Shown here: piece after piece, positions 42,609 to 48,278 of the stretch
How the letters are laid out: the number at the start of each line of letters is the position of its first letter
Numbering within the stretch: position 1 is the first letter of the stretch
NCBI GenBank assembly: GCA_022773425.1
Contig: JALFBM010000045.1
Location: 1-48,278 of the forward strand
From: Selenomonadaceae bacterium
Lineage (GTDB): Bacteria; Bacillota; Negativicutes; Selenomonadales; Selenomonadaceae
Reading direction: 5' to 3'
Length of the DNA: 48,278 nt
Notes under the pieces: model-generated
What the model was told of the DNA's origin: nothing
Seen by the model: the letters and a program-made list of their open reading frames with translations, nothing else
The model's database searches: none
Program-made: the position numbers and the translations under genes

Positions 42609-43199
42609 TTATTTTTTTGCTTTTGCCAACGCCTTCTGATCCGCAGGGCGGAGCTTGGCGCCCGTCGTCATCGTGTTCGCGAGGATCTCATCCCGGTGCG
42701 TGTTCGCGTACCTTTCAATGGCACGATAGAATTTCCCGTCGACATCCTTTTCCGAAAGCACATCGTACTGAACCGGCTGATAATCCGTATCCTTCGTGAT
42801 GGTCGAAAAAGTATTGTCGAGATCATCGTGCTCGAGGATCTGAACCGTGTGCGCCTTCAGGTTGAATTTCAGATAGTTTGCCTCGCCGATCAGGCGGTCG
42901 TAGCCCTTCATCGAGAGCTTTTTCCAGCGCCGCTTTGCCACGACGTCCTGCACCTGCACATCGTCATAGGTGCAGAGTGTCGGCACGATCAGTGTATGCA
43001 GATCGATATAGCCATCCGCGTCCACCGCGTATTTTATCTGCTGCTTGTTGAAATAATAATTCTGCCGCGCGGTCGACTGTACCCACTGGAAGATATCCTC
43101 CGGCACCTGCACATCCGCTGCCTCCGCCGGCATGGCCGGCGCCTGCACGAAAAGCAAGGCGGCTGCGAGGATACTCACGCCGAGGCCCCATCGTCTCAT
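42609..43199 (-). CDS. Unrecognised exported protein
   Basis: A 196-residue protein with a clear signal peptide (MRRWGLGVSILAAALLFVQAP, cleavage likely near AEAAD at about 28). The ATG at 43199 follows CAGGAGGG by about 7 bases, so the in-frame ATG at 43235 is rejected. The mature part is short, with alternating strands (KQQIKYAVDADGYIDLHTLI, ANYLKFNLKAHTVQILEHDD) and a Lys-rich end. No family recognised. It has its own extended -10 promoter and a terminator, so it is a single-gene unit between metA and hydE. It shares a Tyr/Asn-rich layout with the exported protein at 44372-45265, but the similarity is weak. Confidence 0.7.
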   Translation of the reverse strand: MRRWGLGVSILAAALLFVQAPAMPAEAADVQVPEDIFQWVQSTARQNYYFNKQQIKYAVDADGYIDLHTLIVPTLCTYDDVQVQDVVAKRRWKKLSMKGYDRLIGEANYLKFNLKAHTVQILEHDDLDNTFSTITKDTDYQPVQYDVLSEKDVDGKFYRAIERYANTHRDEILANTMTTGAKLRPADQKALAKAKK

Positions 43200-43246
43200 T
43201 CGGCATCCCTCCTGCTCGATTGTCGATTGATTCACAAAACGGGCCT

Positions 43247-43256
43247 ATTTTAACAT
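43247..43256 (-). promoter_or_regulatory. Extended -10 promoter of the 196-residue exported protein
   Basis: Minus strand: TGT followed by TAAAAT (core 43247-43252). No clear -35 box is seen. The leader is about 40 bases. Confidence 0.5.
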
Positions 43257-43332
43257 AAAAAGCTGAAATCCTTCTGAAGCAACCGCGAAGAAACACGATA
43301 CAATCTGCTTAAAAATCCGTAGGCAGCGCCTT

Positions 43333-44262
43333 TCACTGGTTCTTGTGCACGTCATCGATGACGTACGGCGTCTCCTGATAGACGTAGTAATTCAACCAGT
43401 TTGCAAAAAGCAGGTGTGCGACGCTGCGCCAGCGCACGACCGGCGTCTTGGACGGATCATCCTCCGGGTAATAGTTCTGCGGGATCTTCGGGTTCATACC
43501 GGCCGCGAGATCGCGGTCGTACTCGGATTTCAGCGTCATCGGATCGTACTCCGCATGCCCTGTGATGAAGAACTGCCGCTTCTCGAGATTCGCGATCGCA
43601 TAAACGCCGGCGTCCCCCTCAGCCTCCGCGAGAATCGTGAGGGCCGGCACCTTCTCGATATCCTCGCGGTGATTCGTCGTATGCCTGGAATGCGGGACGT
43701 AGAATTCATCGTCAAAACCGCGGAAAAGTTTCTCGTGTTCCACGCAGAGATGATGCTTGTAGACGCCGAAGATTTTCTCCGGCACGTTGTATTTCGGGAT
43801 GCCGTAGTGATAGTACAGCCCGGCCTGCGCGCCCCAGCAGATATGAAACGTCGAATACACATGCGTTTTCGACCACTCCATGATGCGCTCGATTTCCTTC
43901 CAGTACGCGACCTGCTCAAACGGCATGCGCTCGACTGGAGCGCCCGTGATGATCATGCCATCGTATTTCTTACCGACGACGTCGTCAAACGTTCCGTAAA
44001 ACTTCGACAGGTACTCCATCGACGTGTGTGCAGGCTGATAGGATTCCGTATAAATGAAATCGACCTCTACCTGCAGCGGCGTGTTGCTGAGCAGCCGCAG
44101 GAGCTGCGTCTCCGTCACCGATTTCAGCGGCATCAGATTCAGGATCAGAATATGCAGCGGGCGGATATTTTGGCTGTAGGCGCGGTCCTCGTCCATGACA
44201 AAGACATTCTCGCTCTCGAGCACTTGCGCAGCAGGCAGATTGTTCGGTATCTTGATCGGCAT
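43333..44262 (-). CDS. metA: Homoserine O-acyltransferase MetA, predicted acetyl-CoA specific
   Basis: A 309-residue enzyme acylating homoserine for methionine synthesis. The ATG at 44262 gives the canonical start MPIKIP with GGAAG about 9 bases upstream; a GTG three codons earlier is less likely. The nucleophile is Cys142 ([10 protein letters not shown]), Lys47 is in MPLK, and the His-x-Glu pair is in ITGHAEYD. Residue 111 is Glu (GAPVE), where E. coli MetA has Gly. Work on the B. cereus enzyme tied Glu111 to acetyl-CoA use, so this is probably an acetyltransferase despite belonging to the succinyltransferase family. It has its own promoter; no SAM riboswitch is seen in the short leader. Confidence 0.93.
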   Translation of the reverse strand: MPIKIPNNLPAAQVLESENVFVMDEDRAYSQNIRPLHILILNLMPLKSVTETQLLRLLSNTPLQVEVDFIYTESYQPAHTSMEYLSKFYGTFDDVVGKKYDGMIITGAPVERMPFEQVAYWKEIERIMEWSKTHVYSTFHICWGAQAGLYYHYGIPKYNVPEKIFGVYKHHLCVEHEKLFRGFDDEFYVPHSRHTTNHREDIEKVPALTILAEAEGDAGVYAIANLEKRQFFITGHAEYDPMTLKSEYDRDLAAGMNPKIPQNYYPEDDPSKTPVVRWRSVAHLLFANWLNYYVYQETPYVIDDVHKNQ

Positions 44263-44301
44263 AATGAGCACTTCCCTTTCCAGCTTCTAATTGTGATTCT
44301 C

Positions 44302-44310
44302 ATTATACCA
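44302..44310 (-). promoter_or_regulatory. Extended -10 promoter of metA
   Basis: Minus strand: TGG followed by a perfect TATAAT (core 44302-44307), without a clear -35 box. It overlaps the base of the upstream terminator. Confidence 0.6.
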
Positions 44311-44313
44311 CAA

Positions 44314-44350
44314 AGGGACGGAAAAACCGCTTTCACGGCCGTCCGTCCCT
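44314..44350 (-). terminator. Inverted repeat ending the upstream secreted-protein gene
   Basis: Nine-base perfect arms AGGGACGGA / TCCGTCCCT with a GC-rich interior, about 22 bases after the stop at 44372. The T tract is poor (TTTGTGG), so it may instead insulate the metA promoter. Confidence 0.5.
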
Positions 44351-44371
44351 ATATTTATCCCATATAGCTCG

Positions 44372-45265
44372 TTAGTCATCAAGGCTATAGCGATTTACCC
44401 ATGCACGATGATTTTCTATATACGAGCGCAGATGCAAGATGCCCTTGTAGCGCGGATCCGTCGCGCGGACCATGCGATAGCTCACCATATCGCCCGTCAA
44501 CGCCTGCCAGTTCGTCTGCGGGCTCCAGTATTTCCCGTTGATCGTGCGCTCCGTGCCCTGCGCCGGATTCACAGCCTTTTTCATGAATTTGATCTCCAGC
44601 ACCTGACCGTTGCTGTTCTTCGTCTCCTGCCAAGCCCAGAATACGATGTTGCGGTCCTTCATGCGCATCGTCGTCGTATCCGCCATCATCGTCGTGCGTT
44701 GGCCGTCGGCCGCTGCGTCCTCCCAAAGCATCAGCCAGCGGTCTTTTGCCGTGCGGCGGTTCGTCTCATCGTCCTTGCCGGTCGCCTGGTCGAGAATGGC
44801 CGTATAGAAATCTTCGTCGAATTCCTGACTGTTGACCTCCTTGATGCGGCCCGCCTCGCCGGAGCGCCAGACCGGCTGCCCCTGCGGCGTAAAGAACGTC
44901 TCGTTCAGATACTGTATCGTACGGTTCTGCGGATTGATGCTGACCGTCGCGATGCTGTAGCCGAGATTCGCCGGATTCGAGATCCGATGCCCGAGCCGGT
45001 AGTTCGCGATGGTCTCCTTCGCACCGCCATAGCTGAACGTCGTCTTTGTCACCGCGTCGATGCGCGTCGGCACCTCGCCGTGATGCGTCTTTACCGAGCT
45101 CTGCGTCACGACCGACACCGGGTCAAAGAACTTGCTGTACTTATCGTTCGAGCTGATCCAATACCAGCCGTCCGCCTGCGCCGTCTGCACAGGCAACAGG
45201 GCGAGCAGGACAGCCAACAGGCCGAGCAGCGCGAAAACACAGGAATGTTTCTTTGTTCTTTTCAT
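44372..45265 (-). CDS. Unrecognised exported protein downstream of hydF
   Basis: A 297-residue protein with a signal peptide (MKRTKKHSCVFALLGLLAVL, cleavage near AQADG at about 32). The ATG at 45265 has GAGAAGG about 9 bases upstream; longer in-frame starts lie inside hydF and are rejected. The mature protein begins WYWISSNDKYSKFFDP and has two similar halves of strands (NYRLGHRISNPANLGYSIAT, then NGQVLEIKFMKKAVNP), Trp-rich segments (RWLMLWEDA, NIVFWAWQE) and no cysteines. Such periplasmic proteins are common and unnamed in Negativicutes. It follows hydF by 37 bases and is probably co-transcribed with it, though a link to hydrogenase maturation is unlikely. Confidence 0.7.
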   Translation of the reverse strand: MKRTKKHSCVFALLGLLAVLLALLPVQTAQADGWYWISSNDKYSKFFDPVSVVTQSSVKTHHGEVPTRIDAVTKTTFSYGGAKETIANYRLGHRISNPANLGYSIATVSINPQNRTIQYLNETFFTPQGQPVWRSGEAGRIKEVNSQEFDEDFYTAILDQATGKDDETNRRTAKDRWLMLWEDAAADGQRTTMMADTTTMRMKDRNIVFWAWQETKNSNGQVLEIKFMKKAVNPAQGTERTINGKYWSPQTNWQALTGDMVSYRMVRATDPRYKGILHLRSYIENHRAWVNRYSLDD

Positions 45266-45302
45266 AAAAAACACCTTCTCCCTTGCTTTGCCAGTGGATT
45301 TG

Positions 45303-46511
45303 TCAGTGTGGCAGCTCGACGTCATCCAGGATACCGAGCAGCGCCGCAATCGTGATCCCGTAATTCGACATCGGCACGTGCTGGCGGCGGCACTCCTCCA
45401 CACGGCTTAGTACGTATTTTCGATTGAACATGCAGGCGCCGCAGTGGATCACGTAGTCCACGCCCGAAAGATCCTCGGGGAAGTCCCGGCCCGCCGTCAC
45501 ATCGATGCGAATATCCTTGCCGAGCCGTTTCATCAACAAACGCGGGATCTTGACGCGCCCGATATCCTCGGAAAGCGGCCGATGCGTGCAGGCCTCCGCG
45601 ATTAAGATATGCGCGTTCCTGGGAAGCGCCGTCAATTGTTTCGCCGACGCCGCGAAATAGTCGATATCGCCCTTATACCCGGCAAACAGCACGGAAAATG
45701 ACGTGAGCCGACTCTCTGCCGGTTTTTTCGCATGCACCGTACGGAAAGCCTGCGAATCCGTGATGATCAGCGCCGGCGGCTGCCGCAGCGCCGAAAGCGT
45801 CTCGTCGAGCTTATCCGTCGTGCAGCTCATCACGAGACATTTCTTGTCGAGCAGCTCGCGAAGCGTCTGCACCTGCGGCAGGATCAGCCGCCCTTTCGGT
45901 GCCTGGATATCCTGCGGCATCACGAGCAATACGACGTCACCGGCCGAGCAGAGATCCCCCGTAATGCTCTCCTGCTCGTACCCCTCCGGCAGCTGCCGGA
46001 TCATTTCGCCGCGCAGGCGATCGATGCCCTGCTTTTCCGCTGCACTGACCGCGACGGGCTCGAGTCTCGTCGCATTGCGCACGAGCATCAAGAGGCGCGC
46101 GCCACCGTCGTCCATCGTATCGATCTGACTGACAACCGGTATTACCGGCGTCTTTGCCTTCTGAAACCATTTGACCCAGGCGAGCTCCCGCTCCATCGTC
46201 TCATCCGCTTCGTCCGCGAAAAGGACGAGCGCGATATCGGTCTCCTTTGCCGCCTGTTCCGTCTTTTCAACGCGCAACCGGCCGAGCTTTCCCACATCGT
46301 CAAACCCCGCCGTATCGATGAACACGACCGGTCCGATGCCGTGCAGTTCCATCGCCTTGTAGACGGGATCCGTCGTCGTACCCGCGACATCCGAGACCGT
46401 CGCCACTGACTGCCCCGTCAGCGCATTGAGCAGGCTCGACTTTCCGCTGTTGCGCCGCCCGTAAAGGCCGATATGCAGGCGGTTCGCCCGCGGCGTATCG
46501 TTCAGGCTCAT
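45303..46511 (-). CDS. hydF: HydF, [FeFe]-hydrogenase maturation GTPase
   Basis: A 402-residue GTPase and scaffold that delivers the 2Fe subcluster to the hydrogenase. Walker A is GRRNSGKSS (residues 18-26), G2/G3 are GTTTDP and DTAG, and G4 is in SQID. The C-terminal cluster ligands are CTH (in EACTHRPLSED) and HCGAC, the expected Cx-H then CxxC set. The ATG at 46511 is chosen (AGGAG 10 bases upstream); the upstream in-frame ATG at 46530 lies within 3 bases of the promoter's -10 box. It has its own promoter, divergent from the next gene. Confidence 0.95.
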   Translation of the reverse strand: MSLNDTPRANRLHIGLYGRRNSGKSSLLNALTGQSVATVSDVAGTTTDPVYKAMELHGIGPVVFIDTAGFDDVGKLGRLRVEKTEQAAKETDIALVLFADEADETMERELAWVKWFQKAKTPVIPVVSQIDTMDDGGARLLMLVRNATRLEPVAVSAAEKQGIDRLRGEMIRQLPEGYEQESITGDLCSAGDVVLLVMPQDIQAPKGRLILPQVQTLRELLDKKCLVMSCTTDKLDETLSALRQPPALIITDSQAFRTVHAKKPAESRLTSFSVLFAGYKGDIDYFAASAKQLTALPRNAHILIAEACTHRPLSEDIGRVKIPRLLMKRLGKDIRIDVTAGRDFPEDLSGVDYVIHCGACMFNRKYVLSRVEECRRQHVPMSNYGITIAALLGILDDVELPH

Positions 46512-46532
46512 TTCCGTCACTCTCCTGTTCAT

Positions 46533-46541
46533 AGTATACCA
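46533..46541 (-). promoter_or_regulatory. Extended -10 promoter of hydF
   Basis: Minus strand: TGG followed by TATACT (core 46533-46538). The leader would be only about 15 bases, with AGGAG within it. Confidence 0.55.
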
Positions 46542-46557
46542 TAACGGGAGGAAAATA

Positions 46558-46566
46558 TGATAGAAT
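46558..46566 (+). promoter_or_regulatory. Extended -10 promoter of the 188-residue unknown protein
   Basis: Plus strand: TGA followed by TAGAAT (core 46561-46566), about 22 bases from the hydF -10 box on the other strand, so the two polymerases would compete for the same segment. Confidence 0.5.
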
Positions 46567-46608
46567 AAAGCAAGGATTCCCAAAGAAATCGAAAGGATGT
46601 TAAACGAT

Positions 46609-47172
46609 ATGGCCAATTATACCAACTTCATCGTCGGCGAGAAATTCCCTCTGCCGATCCGGCGCCAGCAGGACGGCGCCATGTTCCAAATCGACATCAA
46701 CGGCATGATGTTTATTCTGCAGCTCTCGCGCCACGATGTCATCGCGGCCGAGGCGTTCCGCACGGGGAAGATGACGTTCGCGCTCTATGAAGAGGACGAT
46801 GTGCTGTTCCTGCTCTACCAAATCGACGGTATCTTTAAGGACGGCTGGGGCGACGCCCCGTTCTCGCTCGCTGCGCTAAAGGAAGCGCAGCATCCGACGG
46901 ACAAGAGCCTCGCTGACGCATGTCTGCATCTCTATTTCGTCGATACGACGCTGCAGAGCCTGCTCGCCATGCGGGATATCCCCCTAAGCGATGCGTTCCT
47001 GCAGGTCATCCGCGAGCACCTCGAGCGGGAGCGCCGCCATCCGCTGACCGAGGCCGAGTACGTAAAGCGCGTTAAGGCCATTTGGGCCCGCCGCACCTCC
47101 GAAGCCATGCGCAAAAACGCCCTCGCCGTGCAGGAAGTCCCGATGACCCTGACAAAAAGAGCGCACGCATAA
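46609..47172 (+). CDS. Unrecognised cytoplasmic protein
   Basis: About 187 residues from the ATG at 46609 (AAAGG 11 bases upstream); an in-frame ATG at 46597 adds 4 residues but touches the AAAGG. No signal peptide or membrane segment. An N-terminal beta-rich part (NFIVGEKFPLPIRRQQDGAM, FQIDINGMMFILQLSRHD) is followed by acidic strands (EEDDVLFLLYQIDGIFKDGW) and a helical, basic C-terminus (LERERRHPLTEAEYVKRVKA). No family recognised. Divergent from hydF and convergent with the PagL-like gene, with a 36-base gap. Confidence 0.7.
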   Translation: MANYTNFIVGEKFPLPIRRQQDGAMFQIDINGMMFILQLSRHDVIAAEAFRTGKMTFALYEEDDVLFLLYQIDGIFKDGWGDAPFSLAALKEAQHPTDKSLADACLHLYFVDTTLQSLLAMRDIPLSDAFLQVIREHLERERRHPLTEAEYVKRVKAIWARRTSEAMRKNALAVQEVPMTLTKRAHA

Positions 47173-47208
47173 CGCTCGCGAAAACGGTGCCGCACCGCCA
47201 AAACAGAT

Positions 47209-47859
47209 TCAGAGCTCGCGGCGATAGCCGAATGAAAAGCCGACGCCGTTATACCCTGGATTATGGCTTTTCATACCGTTCGAAGAATGATGGAACAGAT
47301 ACGCGAGGCTGATGGAGTCCCGGTCCGTCGCATGATACGTGAGCCGCGGGCCGATGCGCCACAAAAAGCCATAGGCGCGGCCCCTCGCCGGATGCGCGTG
47401 GTTGTAGAAAAGCAACGAACCGCTCCCATCCACGCTCGCCGTGAATTTGCCGCCCAGCGAGCGTTCCCGGCGAAGCTGCACGGCCGGGCCGAGTCCAGCC
47501 GCCTCTGAATCCCTATACACACCATCATCCGATGTATACCCGAGCGCCCGCTCCAGCGTAAAGCCATACGATACCGCCGTATGATGCACCACGCTGTTCT
47601 GCCAAAGAACATGTACGTTCCAAAGATTGACATTCCGCTCCTTGAAAAACCGCCCGTCGAGGTACTCTACCTGCACCTCCACCGCGTGTTTTCCCGCCGC
47701 TCCTTGCGGCGCGAAAGCCGCAGCCAAGTGGTCCGAGGCCGCCACGCCCTGCACCGGCACAGCCGTCTCCGCGGCCGCAGCCTCCGTGGGCAGACCGCTC
47801 GCGGCAAAAAAAGCCCATACTGCGGCAAAGCCCGCAGCCCTTGCTTTCCAAGAATTCAT
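47209..47859 (-). CDS. Acyloxyacyl hydrolase / PagL-like outer-membrane protein
   Basis: A 216-residue protein with a signal peptide (to about residue 30, EAAAAE) and a small barrel of about 8 strands. The segment FHHSSNGMKSHNPGYNGVG near the C-terminus matches the PagL/acyloxyacyl hydrolase core, where a His and a Ser two residues later are catalytic. The Glu that completes the triad in Pseudomonas PagL, about 12 residues after the Ser, is not evident; Asn or Gly stands there. PagL removes a 3-O acyl chain from lipid A. So it is either a divergent lipid A deacylase or a family member with altered activity. GAGG lies 8 bases before the ATG. Confidence 0.65.
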   Translation of the reverse strand: MNSWKARAAGFAAVWAFFAASGLPTEAAAAETAVPVQGVAASDHLAAAFAPQGAAGKHAVEVQVEYLDGRFFKERNVNLWNVHVLWQNSVVHHTAVSYGFTLERALGYTSDDGVYRDSEAAGLGPAVQLRRERSLGGKFTASVDGSGSLLFYNHAHPARGRAYGFLWRIGPRLTYHATDRDSISLAYLFHHSSNGMKSHNPGYNGVGFSFGYRREL

Positions 47860-47902
47860 ACGCTATCCTCTTCCTTTCCGTTCGCCATGCGAAACAGACA
47901 CG

Positions 47903-47948
47903 CACAAAGAGGAGGCAGGACCAGACAGGATCCCGCCTCCTCTTTGTG
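47903..47948. terminator. Inverted repeat between the Rpn-type and PagL-like genes
   Basis: Perfect 14-base arms (47903-47916 and 47935-47948) with an 18-base loop, 12 bases after the stop of the Rpn-type gene. The T tracts are part of the stem, so termination is likely but not certain. Confidence 0.65.
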
Positions 47949-47960
47949 TATGTCCTACCG

Positions 47961-48278
47961 TTAAAGAATTCCATGGAGACGACCCAATTCGCGGACCTTC
48001 TCATTCGTCCAGCCGACAATCTGCGCGATGGTCTCCGCTGGCATGCCATGCTTCAGCATCGCGAGGATCGTATTCTTTTCTCCTTCTGCACGTCCTTCTG
48101 TACGTCCTTCCGCACGTCCTTCCGCGCGTCCTTCCGCACGGCCACGTTCTTCTCTTTCGCGCAGTTCCATGAAATATGTCATATATTCCACCTTCATTTC
48201 TTTATCTTCCTTGGCTTCTTCTACAGCACCGGCAATCGTTTCCGTAAACTTTCCCCTGGGTGCTTTTCCTTCAATATA
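47961..48278 (-). CDS. C-terminal part of an Rpn/PD-(D/E)XK nuclease family protein (5' end outside window)
   Basis: The frame is open to the right edge of the window; 105 residues are visible and the start is missing. The layout is that of the Rpn family (recombination-promoting nuclease, formerly putative transposase): a helical segment (EEAKEDKEMKVEYMTYFMEL), a tandem Arg-Ala-Glu-Gly repeat region, and a C-terminal helix-turn-helix-like tail (ILAMLKHGMPAETIAQIVGW). The nuclease domain would lie upstream, beyond the window. An internal ATG at 48197 is not a real start. Rpn genes are often phase-variable or horizontally moved. Confidence 0.75.
   Translation of the reverse strand, partial: YIEGKAPRGKFTETIAGAVEEAKEDKEMKVEYMTYFMELREREERGRAEGRAEGRAEGRTEGRAEGEKNTILAMLKHGMPAETIAQIVGWTNEKVRELGRLHGIL
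48081..48140. repeat. Five 12-bp tandem repeats encoding RAEG units
   Basis: Units at 48081, 48093, 48105, 48117 and 48129 follow TCCTTC[TC]G[CT][AG]CG. On the minus strand each encodes Arg-Ala-Glu-Gly, with one Arg-Thr-Glu-Gly. Because the unit is a multiple of three, copy-number change alters length without shifting the frame. Confidence 0.85.

Noticed and set aside
44263-44371. SAM-responsive riboswitch before metA
   Set aside because: The leader from the promoter to the ATG is about 40 bases with no S-box helix set; the nearby inverted repeat lies upstream of the promoter.
1-48278. CRISPR arrays, rRNA genes and insertion sequences
   Set aside because: No regularly spaced identical repeats, no rRNA sequence and no transposase with terminal repeats were seen. 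The only tandem repeats are the duplicated tRNA-Gly, the exoprotein YDG units and the 12-bp repeat at the right edge.

Overview
The window comes from a GC-rich diderm Firmicute (Negativicutes), most likely a motile Selenomonas-like member of the Selenomonadaceae. The evidence is Firmicute-style translation signals (strong GGAGG-type ribosome binding sites, frequent TTG starts) next to a full outer-membrane and LPS gene set: BamA, TamB, TolC, Skp-type chaperones, LpxD, an LpxL-type acyltransferase and an Mla system whose MlaD ends in a beta-barrel. A flagellin gene and [FeFe]-hydrogenase maturases (hydE, hydF) fit an anaerobic, motile fermenter. The genus is inferred, not proven.

Layout. 1-300: the AT-richer 3' end of an unrecognised gene. 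323-889: a complete tRNA operon (Gly, Gly, Met, Arg, Tyr; minus strand) with promoter and terminator. 925-12541: a two-partner secretion pair, with the transporter downstream of a 3260-residue exoprotein carrying about 19 YDG repeats and an intrinsic terminator between the two genes. 12643-13959: flagellin. 13960-14494: an otherwise gene-poor gap holding a 26-residue hydrophobic peptide gene that looks like a type I toxin, with a folded leader and a convergent antisense promoter. 14495-19316: an SbmA/BacA-type ABC exporter, an unknown membrane protein, an amino-acid permease and YigZ.

19300-37335 is the envelope-assembly cluster, all on the minus strand, read in the order mlaE, mlaF, mlaD, tolC, tamB, an RNA polymerase sigma factor, a single-pass membrane protein, bamA, a beta-barrel protein coupled to bamA, three Skp-family genes, lpxD and an lpxL-type gene. 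Its products move phospholipid, fold and insert outer-membrane proteins, and build lipid A. Several junctions carry hairpins with T tracts directly before the next ribosome binding site, which could set the stoichiometry of the products. The internal skp gene has its own promoter.

37375-48278: rnhA and serS converge on one terminator, followed by an unknown membrane protein, a ROK kinase overlapping hydE, a secreted protein, metA (predicted to use acetyl-CoA), a second secreted protein, hydF, an unknown cytoplasmic protein, a PagL-like lipid A deacylase candidate, and the 3' end of an Rpn-type nuclease gene with a 12-bp tandem repeat.

The most interesting non-standard element is the 14157-14470 module. 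Its mRNA can close 5' to 3', can hide its ribosome binding site in a hairpin, and faces an antisense RNA that starts with nearly the same sequence as the mRNA 5' end.
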